Shown here piece after piece: positions 44,280 to 53,476 of a stretch of DNA of 64,000 bases. The stretch's first letter is position 1; each line of letters starts with the position of its first letter. A program made the position numbers and the translations under genes. The stretch comes from Neptunomonas marina (lineage in GTDB: Bacteria; Pseudomonadota; Gammaproteobacteria; Pseudomonadales; Balneatricaceae). The notes below the pieces were generated by a model. It had not been told where the DNA came from and did no database searches. It saw only the letters and a list, made by a program, of their open reading frames with translations. Where the stretch lies: NCBI RefSeq assembly GCF_004005935.1, contig NZ_SACQ01000003.1, positions 248,001-312,000 on the forward strand. The letters run 5' to 3'.

Positions 44280-44353
44280 CGGGGCTAGCAGGATTCGAAC
44301 CCGCGACCGTCCGCTTAGAAGGCGGATGCTCTATCCAACTGAGCTATAGCCCC
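44280..44353 (-). tRNA. tRNA-Arg (UCU)
   Basis: A 74-base cloverleaf without encoded CCA (the genome continues CAT after the discriminator G). Acceptor GGGGCTA pairs with TAGCCCC, and anticodon loop TTCTAAG gives UCU. It has its own promoter and is separated from the His/Leu tRNAs by 234 bp, so it is probably a separate transcript. That gap carries an exact 13-bp direct repeat (AATTCAATTAGCT at 44156 and 44225). Confidence 0.94.
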
Positions 44354-44421
44354 ATATAGGGAAGTCTTTGAGAAGCCCTGCTGCTGAACCGAGATTCAAG
44401 AGCCCCCCAAAGAGAGCGCGT

Positions 44422-44450
44422 ATCCTAATGCAGCCCTATTATGTCGTCAA
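44422..44450 (-). promoter_or_regulatory. Sigma-70 promoter of tRNA-Arg
   Basis: TTGACG (-35, 44445-44450), a 17-base spacer and TAGGAT (-10, 44422-44427) are followed by ACGCGCTC, again a GC-rich discriminator. It lies about 70 bp upstream of the tRNA 5' end. Confidence 0.75.
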
Positions 44451-44554
44451 CTGGTTTTTAGAGACTTCTACTATAGTGCTTGGACGTGAGCCCATTTACA
44501 TGAGAAAATCCCGCCCAATTAAAAATATCACGTCACGCCAGGTAATTAGAAACG

Positions 44555-45406
44555 ATGACCGCCAAGATTATAGATGGAAAACAGATCGCCTCTGAGGTTC
44601 GACAACAAGTAGCAAAACGCATCGGCCAGCGCCTTGAGTCAGGGAAAAGAGCCCCTTGCTTGGCTGTTGTTATTGTCGGCGACGATCCAGCCTCACATGT
44701 TTATGTCCGTAATAAAAAGAACGCATGTAAAGAAGTTGGTATTGAGTCACTATCTTACGACCTACCCGAAACGACCACGCAAGCTTCGTTATTATCGCTT
44801 GTTGACGACCTCAATAGTAATGATGCGGTCGATGGCATTTTGGTTCAGCTGCCATTGCCTGAGGGATTAGATGGGAATGAAGTACTTGAGCGTATCAAAC
44901 CGAGCAAAGACGTAGATGGTTTCCATGCTTTCAACCTAGGACGTCTAGCGCAACGGATGCCGACACTGCGCCCTTGCACGCCAAAAGGCGTCATGAAACT
45001 TCTGGAATCTACAGGCGTAGACCTTCACGGCTTGGAGTCCGTTGTTGTTGGCGCATCTAATATTGTAGGCCGCCCGATGTCGTTGGAGCTTTTGCTAGCG
45101 GGTAGCACCGTGACAACAACTCACCGTTTCACACGCGATCTACCAAGCCACCTTGCACGAGCAGATATTGTTGTAGTTGGCGTAGGTATTCCCGGATTAG
45201 TCAAAGGCGAATGGATTAAAGAAGGTGCAATTGTTATCGATGTTGGTATCAACCGTCTCGAGGATGGACGCCTTGTTGGCGACGTAGAGTACGATGTAGC
45301 AGCAGAGCGAGCGGGTTGGATCACCCCCGTACCAGGCGGCGTTGGACCTATGACTGTTGCTTGCCTTATGGAAAACACATTGGAGGCCGCCGAGCGCGAT
45401 AGCTAA
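44555..45406 (+). CDS. folD: Bifunctional methylenetetrahydrofolate dehydrogenase/cyclohydrolase FolD
   Basis: A 283-residue enzyme that interconverts 5,10-methylene-, methenyl- and 10-formyl-tetrahydrofolate with NADP+. Tyr50 and Lys54 (HVYVRNKK) are the catalytic pair. [13 protein letters not shown], the Rossmann motif [13 protein letters not shown] and the C-terminal [19 protein letters not shown] signature are all present. It lies next to the tRNA genes and is followed after about 75 bp by an unknown membrane protein on the same strand. Confidence 0.97.
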   Translation: MTAKIIDGKQIASEVRQQVAKRIGQRLESGKRAPCLAVVIVGDDPASHVYVRNKKNACKEVGIESLSYDLPETTTQASLLSLVDDLNSNDAVDGILVQLPLPEGLDGNEVLERIKPSKDVDGFHAFNLGRLAQRMPTLRPCTPKGVMKLLESTGVDLHGLESVVVGASNIVGRPMSLELLLAGSTVTTTHRFTRDLPSHLARADIVVVGVGIPGLVKGEWIKEGAIVIDVGINRLEDGRLVGDVEYDVAAERAGWITPVPGGVGPMTVACLMENTLEAAERDS

Positions 45407-45480
45407 CTAGATTTATATGGATTGCTCGGCGATGGTCTATATTGATCTATTCGTCGAGCCACAAGGAATTACTCAGTTTT

Positions 45481-46131
45481 ATGAACTTCGTTTCACGTCA
45501 CGCTTATATTCTTATTGTTGCAGGCGTCTTCGTTGGTGCCATCTATGCAACCACCCTCCCGCTGGACGCACAAACCTATTGGCTAAGTGAAGATGGGCCA
45601 GTGGAGATGTCTTCCGCTATCGCGTATGTCATTTGCGCGGCGATTATGTGTATCGTCGGAGGCAAGAAATTTATCACACGCTACTACTATCTGGTCGGCA
45701 TAACCCTGCTCTTTGCGATGCGCGAGCTCGACTTTGACAAACGCTTTACAACGATGGGCGTTCTAAAGAGCCGGTTTTACTTAAGCGATCAAGTACCTCT
45801 CACTGAAAAGCTAATAGGCGCTTGTGTTGTTGGATTGCTGCTATTTTTTGTATACAAAATTGTGAGCAACCACGCTAAACCTTTTATACAAGGTCTGCTT
45901 CGTCTGGATAAAGTCCAGATTGGCGCGGCGCTTGTGGTGACTTTTCTCGTTGTATCTAAGTCGATGGACGGCATTGACCGCAAGCTCGGAGATATCGGGA
46001 TACAAGTCTCTGCTGACTTTGCCGAAAAGGCCGAAACATTCGAAGAAACCATGGAGCTCGGTATACCTTTATTGATGATGGCGACATTTGCCGCCTATCG
46101 CCAACGAAAACTGACGAGCAACCCATCGTAA
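45481..46131 (+). CDS. Multi-pass membrane protein of unknown function
   Basis: A 216-residue protein with about six hydrophobic helices (near 7-24, 44-60, 66-80, 106-125, 140-158, 188-205 of the proposed start). A charged loop, AMRELDFDKRFTTMGVLKSRFY, lies between helices 3 and 4 and looks like the conserved core. I do not recognise a named family. I start at ATG 45481, which has AAGGAA about twelve bases upstream. It lies downstream of folD and is closed by a strong terminator. Confidence 0.72.
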   Translation: MNFVSRHAYILIVAGVFVGAIYATTLPLDAQTYWLSEDGPVEMSSAIAYVICAAIMCIVGGKKFITRYYYLVGITLLFAMRELDFDKRFTTMGVLKSRFYLSDQVPLTEKLIGACVVGLLLFFVYKIVSNHAKPFIQGLLRLDKVQIGAALVVTFLVVSKSMDGIDRKLGDIGIQVSADFAEKAETFEETMELGIPLLMMATFAAYRQRKLTSNPS

Positions 46132-46140
46132 ACACACAAA

Positions 46141-46166
46141 AAAAAAGCGCCTGATGGCGCTTTTTT
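46141..46166. terminator. Bidirectional terminator between the membrane protein and cysS
   Basis: AAAAAAGCGCC and GGCGCTTTTTT form an 11-bp stem around TGAT, with A and T tracts on the two sides. It suits the convergent genes on either side. Confidence 0.9.
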
Positions 46167-46181
46167 GTGCTCTACTTCAGC

Positions 46182-47570
46182 TTAACTATCTTCACGATAC
46201 CAAGTTGTGCCCTCTCGGCTATCTTTCAAGACGACACCCTGCTCTAGCAAGGCTTGGCGAATACGGTCAGCTTCGGCATAGTCCTTGTTTGCTTTAGCTT
46301 GCGCTCGCAACTCAATTTGAGACTCAATCTCGGTCGACGTAATCTCACCCTCTTTATCATCACCTTGCAAGAAGCTGTCAGCAGATTGTTGCAACAACCC
46401 TAAGATCCCGCCCAAGCGTTTTAGCTGCGCGGCGAGTCGGCCTGCGGTGACTTTATCTTCTCGCGCATATGTGTTGAGTTCGTTGACTAGATCAAACAAC
46501 ACGGCGAAGGCTTTAGGGGTATTGAAGTCGTCATCCATTGCAGCAAAGAAGCGTTTGTCGTAGTCATTTTCTAGCGGCTCATCAACGGCCTCAACGCTCG
46601 CTAAAGCTTGATAGAAACGGCTCAGCATCACTTGAGCTTCTTTTAAACTATCTTCGCTGTAGTCGATGTAAGTACGGTAATGAACACGCGCTAGGAAGAA
46701 GCGCACAACTTCCGCGTTATAGCTTGCTAACACGTCTCGGATAGTGAAGAAGTTACCCAAAGACTTTGACATTTTTTCGCTATTTACACGAACAGGACCT
46801 GCGTGCATCCACGTGTTAGCAAATTTGCAGCCATTCGCAGCTTCAGACTGAGCAATTTCATTTTCGTGATGGGGGAATGGCAAGTCTGGGCCACCACCGT
46901 GAATATCAAAGGTATCGCCTAGCGTACACTTAGACATCGCAGAGCATTCAATGTGCCAGCCCGGGCGGCCGGCTCCCCAAGGAGACTCCCAGCTCACCTC
47001 GCCCTCTTTCGCTGCTTTCCAAAGCACGAAATCTAAAGGGCTCTCTTTCGCATCGGTCACTTCAACACGTGCACCAGAGCGCAGCTCGTCCACGTTTTTG
47101 TTAGTGAGTCGCCCGTAATTTTCGAACTTCTCAACGCGATAATACACATCGCCGTTTTCTGCAGCGTAGGCATAGCCCTTATCGATTAACACTTGAGTCA
47201 TCGCGATGATATCGCCAATGTGGCCCGTCGCGCGTGGCTCGATATCGGGACGCAGTACCGCCAATGCATCTTCATCTTCATGCATCGCAGCGATCATACG
47301 CTCAGTGAGGGCATCAACCGACTCATTGTTTTCATTCGCACGCTTGATGATCTTATCGTCAACATCGGTGATATTACGGACATACTTCACGTTCCAACCA
47401 CGTGCCCGCAAGTAACGAGTGATCACATCAAAACAGACCATGACACGCGCATGTCCGATATGACAGTAGTCATAGACCGTAATGCCACACACGTACATAT
47501 TAATATGCCCGTCGATTAGGGGTTTAAACGGTTCTTTCTGCTTGGACAGGGTGTTATAGATCTGAAGCAT
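46182..47570 (-). CDS. cysS: Cysteinyl-tRNA synthetase
   Basis: A 462-residue class I synthetase. The zinc/cysteine site starts MYVCGITVYD, the HIGH motif is CHIGHARV, and the KMSKS loop is EKMSKSLGNFF. A C-terminal DALR-like domain and a cysteine-tRNA-binding tail complete it. I start at ATG 47570, giving the usual MLQIYNTLSKQKEPF; the open frame extends five codons further upstream. Confidence 0.97.
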   Translation of the reverse strand: MLQIYNTLSKQKEPFKPLIDGHINMYVCGITVYDYCHIGHARVMVCFDVITRYLRARGWNVKYVRNITDVDDKIIKRANENNESVDALTERMIAAMHEDEDALAVLRPDIEPRATGHIGDIIAMTQVLIDKGYAYAAENGDVYYRVEKFENYGRLTNKNVDELRSGARVEVTDAKESPLDFVLWKAAKEGEVSWESPWGAGRPGWHIECSAMSKCTLGDTFDIHGGGPDLPFPHHENEIAQSEAANGCKFANTWMHAGPVRVNSEKMSKSLGNFFTIRDVLASYNAEVVRFFLARVHYRTYIDYSEDSLKEAQVMLSRFYQALASVEAVDEPLENDYDKRFFAAMDDDFNTPKAFAVLFDLVNELNTYAREDKVTAGRLAAQLKRLGGILGLLQQSADSFLQGDDKEGEITSTEIESQIELRAQAKANKDYAEADRIRQALLEQGVVLKDSREGTTWYREDS

Positions 47571-47642
47571 GGTATTCCATTTCATCGATTGTTAATTAAA
47601 AACTTGCTCTGGCGAACAATAACCGAGCTAGTATAAAGGAAA

Positions 47643-48542
47643 TTAGTGCTTTATGGATATTTCAGGAAGCGTTGTTACCTTAATACGTCCCACTTGATTT
47701 GGCCCAAGCGCACTGCGTTCAGCCGTCAAAAGCAGCGTATCAGGTGACTCCCATGCGATACCCTCCCACTGACCGTATGGCTGTACGATCAACCGTACAG
47801 CCTTCTCCCAAAGGATCTCGGAAGCAGAGTTGGTGGGTGCCAGCCAGATAAACGAAAAACCCCAGACAGATGCTTTGGTATAACCCAGTAGCGCTAATAC
47901 ACCCGTTTGTGCATTGTAATCAGCTCCTGTAATCAAACCATCAACCGGAAAGCTCTGCTGCTTGACGGCTCGCTGTGGTGTTCCCCGTTGAGAGAGAATA
48001 TAGAGATCCGTTGTGAGACTTTTACGGTTTTTCGTGAACAGCCATAACTGATCATTCACGGACGTTATCGCCTCACAATCATAATCATGCGACTTACGTT
48101 TAGAGTAATCCTGCTGGCCTGAAAAGCTGAAGTCGATCTTCTCCACCGGAGCTATTGGTTTTTCCAGATCGTTGACAGCTACTTTATAAATCGCCAAGTC
48201 CCTTCTAGCACCGCGATTATTACCACAATCGCCAATAAACAGATGCGTCTCACTGGCTGTAACGGTCTCCCAATCAGTCGCCATCGCACCGGGCAGCTTC
48301 ACCTCATGATCAACATTAAAGGTCGTTTTATCCAAACCAAACAAGACGGCATCACCGCCGCTATCATTGTGCGTCCAGTAGCGGCCTGACGCAGCAACGA
48401 GGCCAGATGACTCTTCGATATCGGCGGGATAATAAGCTAAAACGTCCACATTAACGGTAGGGCTGACGACCGCAGCCTGGGCACAACCTTGCAACGCAAA
48501 GACACAACCAATAAGTGACAAAAACTTCAATAAACGCAACAT
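47643..48542 (-). CDS. Lipoprotein with predicted beta-propeller fold
   Basis: A 299-residue protein with signal peptide and lipobox LQGC, so it is probably membrane-anchored in the periplasm. The mature part has repeated beta-rich segments (HNDSGGDAVLFGLDK, ATDWETVTASETHLFIGDCGNNR, DYDCEAITSVNDQLWLFTKNR, GQWEGIAWESPDTLLLTAE) that read like propeller blades. Conserved Asp/Glu-rich motifs could bind Ca2+ or a ligand. I do not assign an enzyme activity. ATG 48542 is used; no strong ribosome-binding site is visible. Confidence 0.75.
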   Translation of the reverse strand: MLRLLKFLSLIGCVFALQGCAQAAVVSPTVNVDVLAYYPADIEESSGLVAASGRYWTHNDSGGDAVLFGLDKTTFNVDHEVKLPGAMATDWETVTASETHLFIGDCGNNRGARRDLAIYKVAVNDLEKPIAPVEKIDFSFSGQQDYSKRKSHDYDCEAITSVNDQLWLFTKNRKSLTTDLYILSQRGTPQRAVKQQSFPVDGLITGADYNAQTGVLALLGYTKASVWGFSFIWLAPTNSASEILWEKAVRLIVQPYGQWEGIAWESPDTLLLTAERSALGPNQVGRIKVTTLPEISIKH

Positions 48543-48623
48543 GTTAGATAAATGATCAATTGTCCATTTAGGGAACACCGGTTATACATAGAATTCATAA
48601 AAAAGAACAGCAAAGGATCTCCG

Positions 48624-49448
48624 GTGACAGAGCTTAACGACCACTATAGCCAGCACTTAAACTACAACCAGCTCATTCAGCAGGTGGCTGATAGCTTTCC
48701 CGAGGGGCCAACTTGCTTTGATTTAGCTCCCCTTGACCAGTTGCATATCGGCGGCATTAAAGCCTCGAAGCAGCTTTTAGAGCACATAAAACCTTACTCC
48801 CACCCAAGGGTGCTTGATGTTGGCGCAGGTCTCGGAGGGCTGCTTCGCTTAGCCGCTAGCGAGCAAGAGATCGATGGTGTCGCGCTCGACTTTACACACG
48901 CATTTAGCCAACTCAACCAAGCGCTCAACCTGCTGTCTGGCTCTGAATGTATCTCGGTTGTTTCAGGCGATGCGCAGTTACTCCCCTTTGCGAGTGACTA
49001 TTTTGATTGCGTCATTTTCCAACATTCGCTCCTAAATATTCCTAAGCCAAGCGAAGCATTAAAAGAAGCTCTACGCGTTCTTAAGCCGGGCGGTCGTATC
49101 GTCTGTCATGAGGTGATCAAGGGTCAAAACCCTGAGGCGATTGAGTTTCCAGTGCCTTGGGCGGCAAGAGCGGAGCTATCTTTCCTCCACTGCACTCAGG
49201 ATATTCGCCGACAGATTGAAAGCGCAGGCTTTGAGATATCAAGCTGTGATGATTGGACCGAACAAGCCCTAATGTGGCGCGCTCGCCAGACAGGCAAAGA
49301 GCAGTCTGGCCAAGCAAGGTCTGGACTCAGCCCTGCTGCGGTGCTTGGGAACCAGTTCGCGACAATGGGAAAAAACGTACATCAAGCACTGCAAAACGGC
49401 GCTATCGGCATTATTGAGCTCGCTGCTCAAAAACCTCAGAGCAGATAA
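48624..49448 (+). CDS. Class I SAM-dependent methyltransferase
   Basis: A 274-residue protein with a Rossmann methyltransferase core. Motif I is VLDVGAGLGGLLR, the acidic end of strand 2 is GVALDF, motif II-like is GDAQLLPFASDYFDCVIFQHSLLNI, and post-motif EALRVLKPGGRIVCHEV is typical of small-molecule methyltransferases such as UbiE-like or sarcosine-type enzymes. The substrate is unknown. The start is GTG 48624, set by AAGGA six bases upstream. Confidence 0.82.
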   Translation: MTELNDHYSQHLNYNQLIQQVADSFPEGPTCFDLAPLDQLHIGGIKASKQLLEHIKPYSHPRVLDVGAGLGGLLRLAASEQEIDGVALDFTHAFSQLNQALNLLSGSECISVVSGDAQLLPFASDYFDCVIFQHSLLNIPKPSEALKEALRVLKPGGRIVCHEVIKGQNPEAIEFPVPWAARAELSFLHCTQDIRRQIESAGFEISSCDDWTEQALMWRARQTGKEQSGQARSGLSPAAVLGNQFATMGKNVHQALQNGAIGIIELAAQKPQSR

Positions 49449-49465
49449 GTATGCCCTGAGGTTTT
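49430..49465. terminator. Terminator shared by the methyltransferase and GGDEF/EAL genes
   Basis: AAAACCTCAG (49430-49439, inside the end of the methyltransferase gene) pairs with CTGAGGTTTT (49456-49465) through a 16-base loop. The A and T ends suit both strands of this convergent pair. Confidence 0.65.
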
Positions 49466-49472
49466 AAACGGG

Positions 49473-52091
49473 CTAGATCGCCCAATCAGGCTGAGGCTGC
49501 TGTTGTTTCAAATGCTCCACCATATCAACAAACTCAAGCGGCTTCGTAAAGAAGTACCCCTGCCCAATATCGCAGCCATATACTCGCAACAATGCGAGCT
49601 GATCTGCATCTTCTATCCCTTCAGCGACAACTTTTAAACCCAGCTTGTGAGCCATGCCTACAACGGTGTGCGTCAATGTTGCATCGCTCTTATTGGATAC
49701 AATGTTGGTCACAAAACAGCGATCAATCTTCAGCGTTGATACGGGGAAACGCGTCAAATAGCTGAGGGAGCTATATCCCGTACCGAAGTCGTCAATACTT
49801 AGTGTCACACCAAGCTGCAACAAACCATTCAAGATAGGTTGCAACTCCTCCATACTCTCTGCCAATAACGACTCAGTAATTTCCAATTCAAGCTTGGCAG
49901 GTTCAAGACCCGACTCATTCAAAACACGAGAAACCGTCGCGATAATATCGGAGTTTGTAAGCTGCCTCATCGAAACATTCACTGCCATGGTTAATGGCTC
50001 AGACGAATAGGACTCAAATCGCTGCAGATCGGCACACGCTTGTACGAGTGCAAACTCGCCCAACTGATCGATAATACCAATATCTTCAGCTACTTCGATA
50101 AACTCGTCTGGGCGCACCATGCCAAGCTTACCGCTATTCCAGCGCATCAAGGCCTCAAAGCCATAGACACGCTCGTCGTGAATATGGTTCTTTGTTTGAT
50201 ACACCATAAAGAGTTCTTTACGCTCTAACGCGTTACGTAACTCGGATTGAATTTCGACAAGACGTTTGTTTCTCTCATCCAACTCATGATCAAAGAAGCT
50301 ATAACAGCTCCGACCACGATTTTTAGCCTCGTAGAGCGCGATATCAGCCTGTTTCAAGACACCTTCTGGTTCCGCGCTATCCTCAGGGAAACAAGAGATA
50401 CCAACACTCACGGAAGTAAACAGTTTTTTACCATCAAGGAATACCGGCTCACGCATCGCTGCCAACAGCGCTTCGGCCATAGCAGTGACTTCATACTTTT
50501 CTTCAAACTCCATGAAAATAAGGAACTCGTCACCGCTCATATGACACGCGGTACCAGCGCTGCCCACCACCTTTTGGAGCTGTGCAGCAACGTACTTAAG
50601 AAGCTGGTCACCCAGCAAGTGACCAAACGTATCGTTCACTTGCTTAAAGTTATCCATGTCCATGTATAGGATGGCCACTTTACCATCTTGCTTCCAAGCC
50701 GTTTTCATCTTTTCAGCCAGTAGGTCATTCGTTCTTCTACGGTTAGGCAACCCTGTCAGAGAGTCGTAGTTGGCCTGCTTATACAGTTTCACCTCGGCTT
50801 TTTTACGCTCGGTAATATCCTGGGCGATAATCACGTAGTTTGTGATGTGCCCAAGATCATCCGTCATTGAGCTCACCGAAAACGAATACCATTGCTTTTC
50901 TTCGCGAGCACGGCGTTCCCCATACCAGTTGTTGCCATGCTGAAGGTTTTCGGAGATTAACGACAAGTCTCCCGCCAGCACCGTGTGCGGGAACACTTCA
51001 GTAAGCCTGCGCCCCTCTTCAATGCGGCGCGGATCATCACCTGCAATACCTAAACGGCTATTTGCGTATTCAATCACCCAATGCGAGTCAGTCACAACAA
51101 CACTACTTGGGCTCTGCTCAATGGCCTGTGAGAGTTTGCTCACGTTACTCTCTGCTTCATTGCGCGCCACCTCAACACGTGAGGCACGGCTAAAGATGTT
51201 ACGGAAAACGAGCAAGCCAGCACCCAGAAAGATCAGCACCGTCAGCGCAACAAACTTCATCCGCTCCAGCCATCGCTGGTAGAGGTCGTGCGATGGCAGT
51301 GCACTCACCACAAACATCTGATACTTATCAAGGTGGCTCGCCGTAATGAGCAGGTCTTCGTCTTGATAGTTTACCTTAGCCGAGGACTCGGCCTCAGGAT
51401 TGGTAATACTAGAAAGCGTATCAAGAAATGGCTCGGTTACCGTAAAAGATAGGAAGCTTTGCCACAGGGTTTCTGTTTCTGGGAAAGCAAGGTAGATACG
51501 TCCATCTTCACCGACAAGCATGGAACGGCGCCCGGCTTCCGATTCCTCAGCTTCCTGCCAAATGGTGTTATTACCAAGCATACGATAAGCTGCAACCACG
51601 TAACCATTGGGCCGCCCCATATCGTCAAAAATCGGAGCCCGCAAAGGTAAAACGTTCTCACCAACAAAGCTTGGTCGGAATGGACGGCCGATAACAGAAT
51701 CATCGCTTTCATACAGATCAAGCCAATCCGTTGCTGATAGATCGCCCGTAGCCGCGATCACTGTCCCGCGACGATCAAGAACAGCAAGCACTCGCATCTG
51801 CGGTGTGGCTTGCAGAAAGTCATTTAAACGCCCAGAAAGGTCTTCTCGTGTGGTGGAGCGTTCTCGAAGGTCTGCGGCCAGATCCGTCAAAAGCGTTTCT
51901 TGGTGATTAAAGAACCGTTCGATAACCTGAGTCAGCGTTTTATTGTGCGGTTCTAACGACTCAACTGCTTGGCCCTTCACATCTATCCACGTTGCGTATC
52001 CAAACGTAAAGAGTGCCATCAACATCAGCAGCGCCAACAAACTATATAGCAGGTTGAACCAACGCGAGGTTCTGCCAAATCCTTTAATCAT
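49473..52091 (-). CDS. Membrane-bound sensor with PAS, GGDEF and EAL domains
   Basis: An 872-residue cyclic-di-GMP enzyme. TM1 (about 13-34), a periplasmic Cache-like sensor (about 40-270), TM2 (about 278-297), PAS (about 318-428), GGDEF (about 440-600) and EAL (about 612-865) follow in order. The GGDEF signature reads SGDEF (519-523), a variant seen in some active cyclases; no RxxD inhibitory site precedes it. The EAL domain keeps EAL (646-648), ELEITESLL, IDDFGTGYSSL and VAEGIE, so phosphodiesterase activity is likely. It could act on the cyclic-di-GMP pool read by PelD, but that link is not shown by the sequence. Confidence 0.92.
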   Translation of the reverse strand: MIKGFGRTSRWFNLLYSLLALLMLMALFTFGYATWIDVKGQAVESLEPHNKTLTQVIERFFNHQETLLTDLAADLRERSTTREDLSGRLNDFLQATPQMRVLAVLDRRGTVIAATGDLSATDWLDLYESDDSVIGRPFRPSFVGENVLPLRAPIFDDMGRPNGYVVAAYRMLGNNTIWQEAEESEAGRRSMLVGEDGRIYLAFPETETLWQSFLSFTVTEPFLDTLSSITNPEAESSAKVNYQDEDLLITASHLDKYQMFVVSALPSHDLYQRWLERMKFVALTVLIFLGAGLLVFRNIFSRASRVEVARNEAESNVSKLSQAIEQSPSSVVVTDSHWVIEYANSRLGIAGDDPRRIEEGRRLTEVFPHTVLAGDLSLISENLQHGNNWYGERRAREEKQWYSFSVSSMTDDLGHITNYVIIAQDITERKKAEVKLYKQANYDSLTGLPNRRRTNDLLAEKMKTAWKQDGKVAILYMDMDNFKQVNDTFGHLLGDQLLKYVAAQLQKVVGSAGTACHMSGDEFLIFMEFEEKYEVTAMAEALLAAMREPVFLDGKKLFTSVSVGISCFPEDSAEPEGVLKQADIALYEAKNRGRSCYSFFDHELDERNKRLVEIQSELRNALERKELFMVYQTKNHIHDERVYGFEALMRWNSGKLGMVRPDEFIEVAEDIGIIDQLGEFALVQACADLQRFESYSSEPLTMAVNVSMRQLTNSDIIATVSRVLNESGLEPAKLELEITESLLAESMEELQPILNGLLQLGVTLSIDDFGTGYSSLSYLTRFPVSTLKIDRCFVTNIVSNKSDATLTHTVVGMAHKLGLKVVAEGIEDADQLALLRVYGCDIGQGYFFTKPLEFVDMVEHLKQQQPQPDWAI

Positions 52092-52248
52092 CTTTGCTCC
52101 ACTAGCAGGAATCGCAAACGCGGTACCTCTTAAACGAGTTCGGTACCGTAATAATCCATTAAAAATAGCAGGTTTTTAGTATAACCGGATAAGATAAGCC
52201 GAACATTAGACTGTTGCACAACACTTGATCGCTCCCAGCGCCTTCTGA

Positions 52249-52851
52249 TCATACCGCTTTGATTTCACAGTGATATTCATTAAGCGTAACTTCCGATACA
52301 GGATAATCACGTTGCGGAAAAATCATCAGCTGCATGCGTGCTGCACCCTGACCGTTTTTTATCGGGGTGCGAATATGCCCAACTTCCTCAATTTGCTCAC
52401 GGCTACTTCCCGAGTGCAACGTTAATATCGAGTTACAAGAAACATTGGCTGCTTCAAATCTATCTGGCGCAGTAATCGCAAGGTCAAGATCAAGTAAGCA
52501 TCCTTCAACATGTTGCTCGCTATCACCGGTCGGTAAGCAATTCAGTTTCAATGCGATTACATCCACCGATGGCTCAACAACTTTGGATTCAGCAGGGCTG
52601 AGAAAGTTAACATGCATCCAACCACGCTGTTCACCGCCCTCTTTCCGATAACGCACATCAACCCAACTGTTCTGGATTCTCATCGCCTCAACGATAGCAT
52701 TTTTATGGAGTTGGAACTTTACAGCGTAGTTCGTTCCCGGCCCCGAGCGCACATTAATCGGCTCATCGGTTACAACATACTCTTGTGCACCCGCTACCAT
52801 GGTAACCAGTGAAACACTCAGACTGAAAAGTACACAAATTATTGTTTTCAT
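52249..52851 (-). CDS. Secreted SH3-domain protein
   Basis: A 200-residue protein with a signal peptide (MKTIICVLFSLSVSLVTMVAGA). A bacterial SH3 domain (about 24-88, EPINVRSGPGTNYAVKFQLHKNAIVEAM...RGWMHVNFLSP) is followed by a C-terminal domain with four cysteines. SH3 domains of this kind often bind peptidoglycan. The role of the C-terminal part is unknown. It stands alone on the minus strand. Confidence 0.8.
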   Translation of the reverse strand: MKTIICVLFSLSVSLVTMVAGAQEYVVTDEPINVRSGPGTNYAVKFQLHKNAIVEAMRIQNSWVDVRYRKEGGEQRGWMHVNFLSPAESKVVEPSVDVIALKLNCLPTGDSEQHVEGCLLDLDLAITAPDRFEAANVSCNSILTLHSGSSREQIEEVGHIRTPIKNGQGAARMQLMIFPQRDYPVSEVTLNEYHCEIKAV

Positions 52852-53011
52852 AGGTCCGTCAACCCTACTTCATCAAAACCGCTTCGTAAGATGCTGCCTG
52901 CAGCGTAAAGCTTTCTGCCGTTGGATATATCGCTGGTGCGACAAAACGCCACATTCCACTTATACTGGCTCGACGCTATTCTAATGCTAACACTTGATAC
53001 AAAAGAGCCAT

Positions 53012-53476
53012 ATGAAATCCAAGCAGAAGGCACTCATACTGCTAACCCTAGGGGCGGCCACACTTCTGATATTAGGTAATTTAAACCAGATTACCTCGGC
53101 AACAAAAGCACCTGCAAGCACTCTTGTACCGCTTTCTGAATGCTCTCTTGAGTCTGGGCGCTGCACCGCTTCGCTGAATGACCAAGAGATCGTTTTATCC
53201 GTTGATAGCTCGCCTGCTTCTCTTAAGCCTCTCGTATTCGAACTTGATACACATGGATTGGGAGAGATTAAAAGCGCTAGCCTTAACCTAAAGGGAAAGG
53301 AGATGTATATGGGCATCAACCAAACACCATTTAGCGGCTCAAATAACCAGTGGACCGCAACAACTGAGCTAGCCGTTTGCACGACAGGCAAAATGGTTTG
53401 GCAAGCGGAGGTTGTCATGCTTCGTGATTCTGACAGCGCTCCCATAACGGCAATCTTTGAGTTTGAAGCAAAATGA
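53012..53476 (+). CDS. Membrane-anchored protein of unknown function, copper cluster
   Basis: A 154-residue protein with one N-terminal transmembrane helix (about 6-24) and a periplasmic domain of about 125 residues. Met and Cys residues in EMYMGINQTPF and ELAVCTTGKMVWQAEV stand out, with two more Cys in SECSLESGRC. Its stop overlaps the SCO start by 4 bp, so the products are coupled. I do not recognise a family name. The Met/Cys pattern and position suggest help in copper handling for cytochrome oxidase, but this is inference. ATG 53012 is chosen over an upstream TTG. Confidence 0.68.
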   Translation: MKSKQKALILLTLGAATLLILGNLNQITSATKAPASTLVPLSECSLESGRCTASLNDQEIVLSVDSSPASLKPLVFELDTHGLGEIKSASLNLKGKEMYMGINQTPFSGSNNQWTATTELAVCTTGKMVWQAEVVMLRDSDSAPITAIFEFEAK

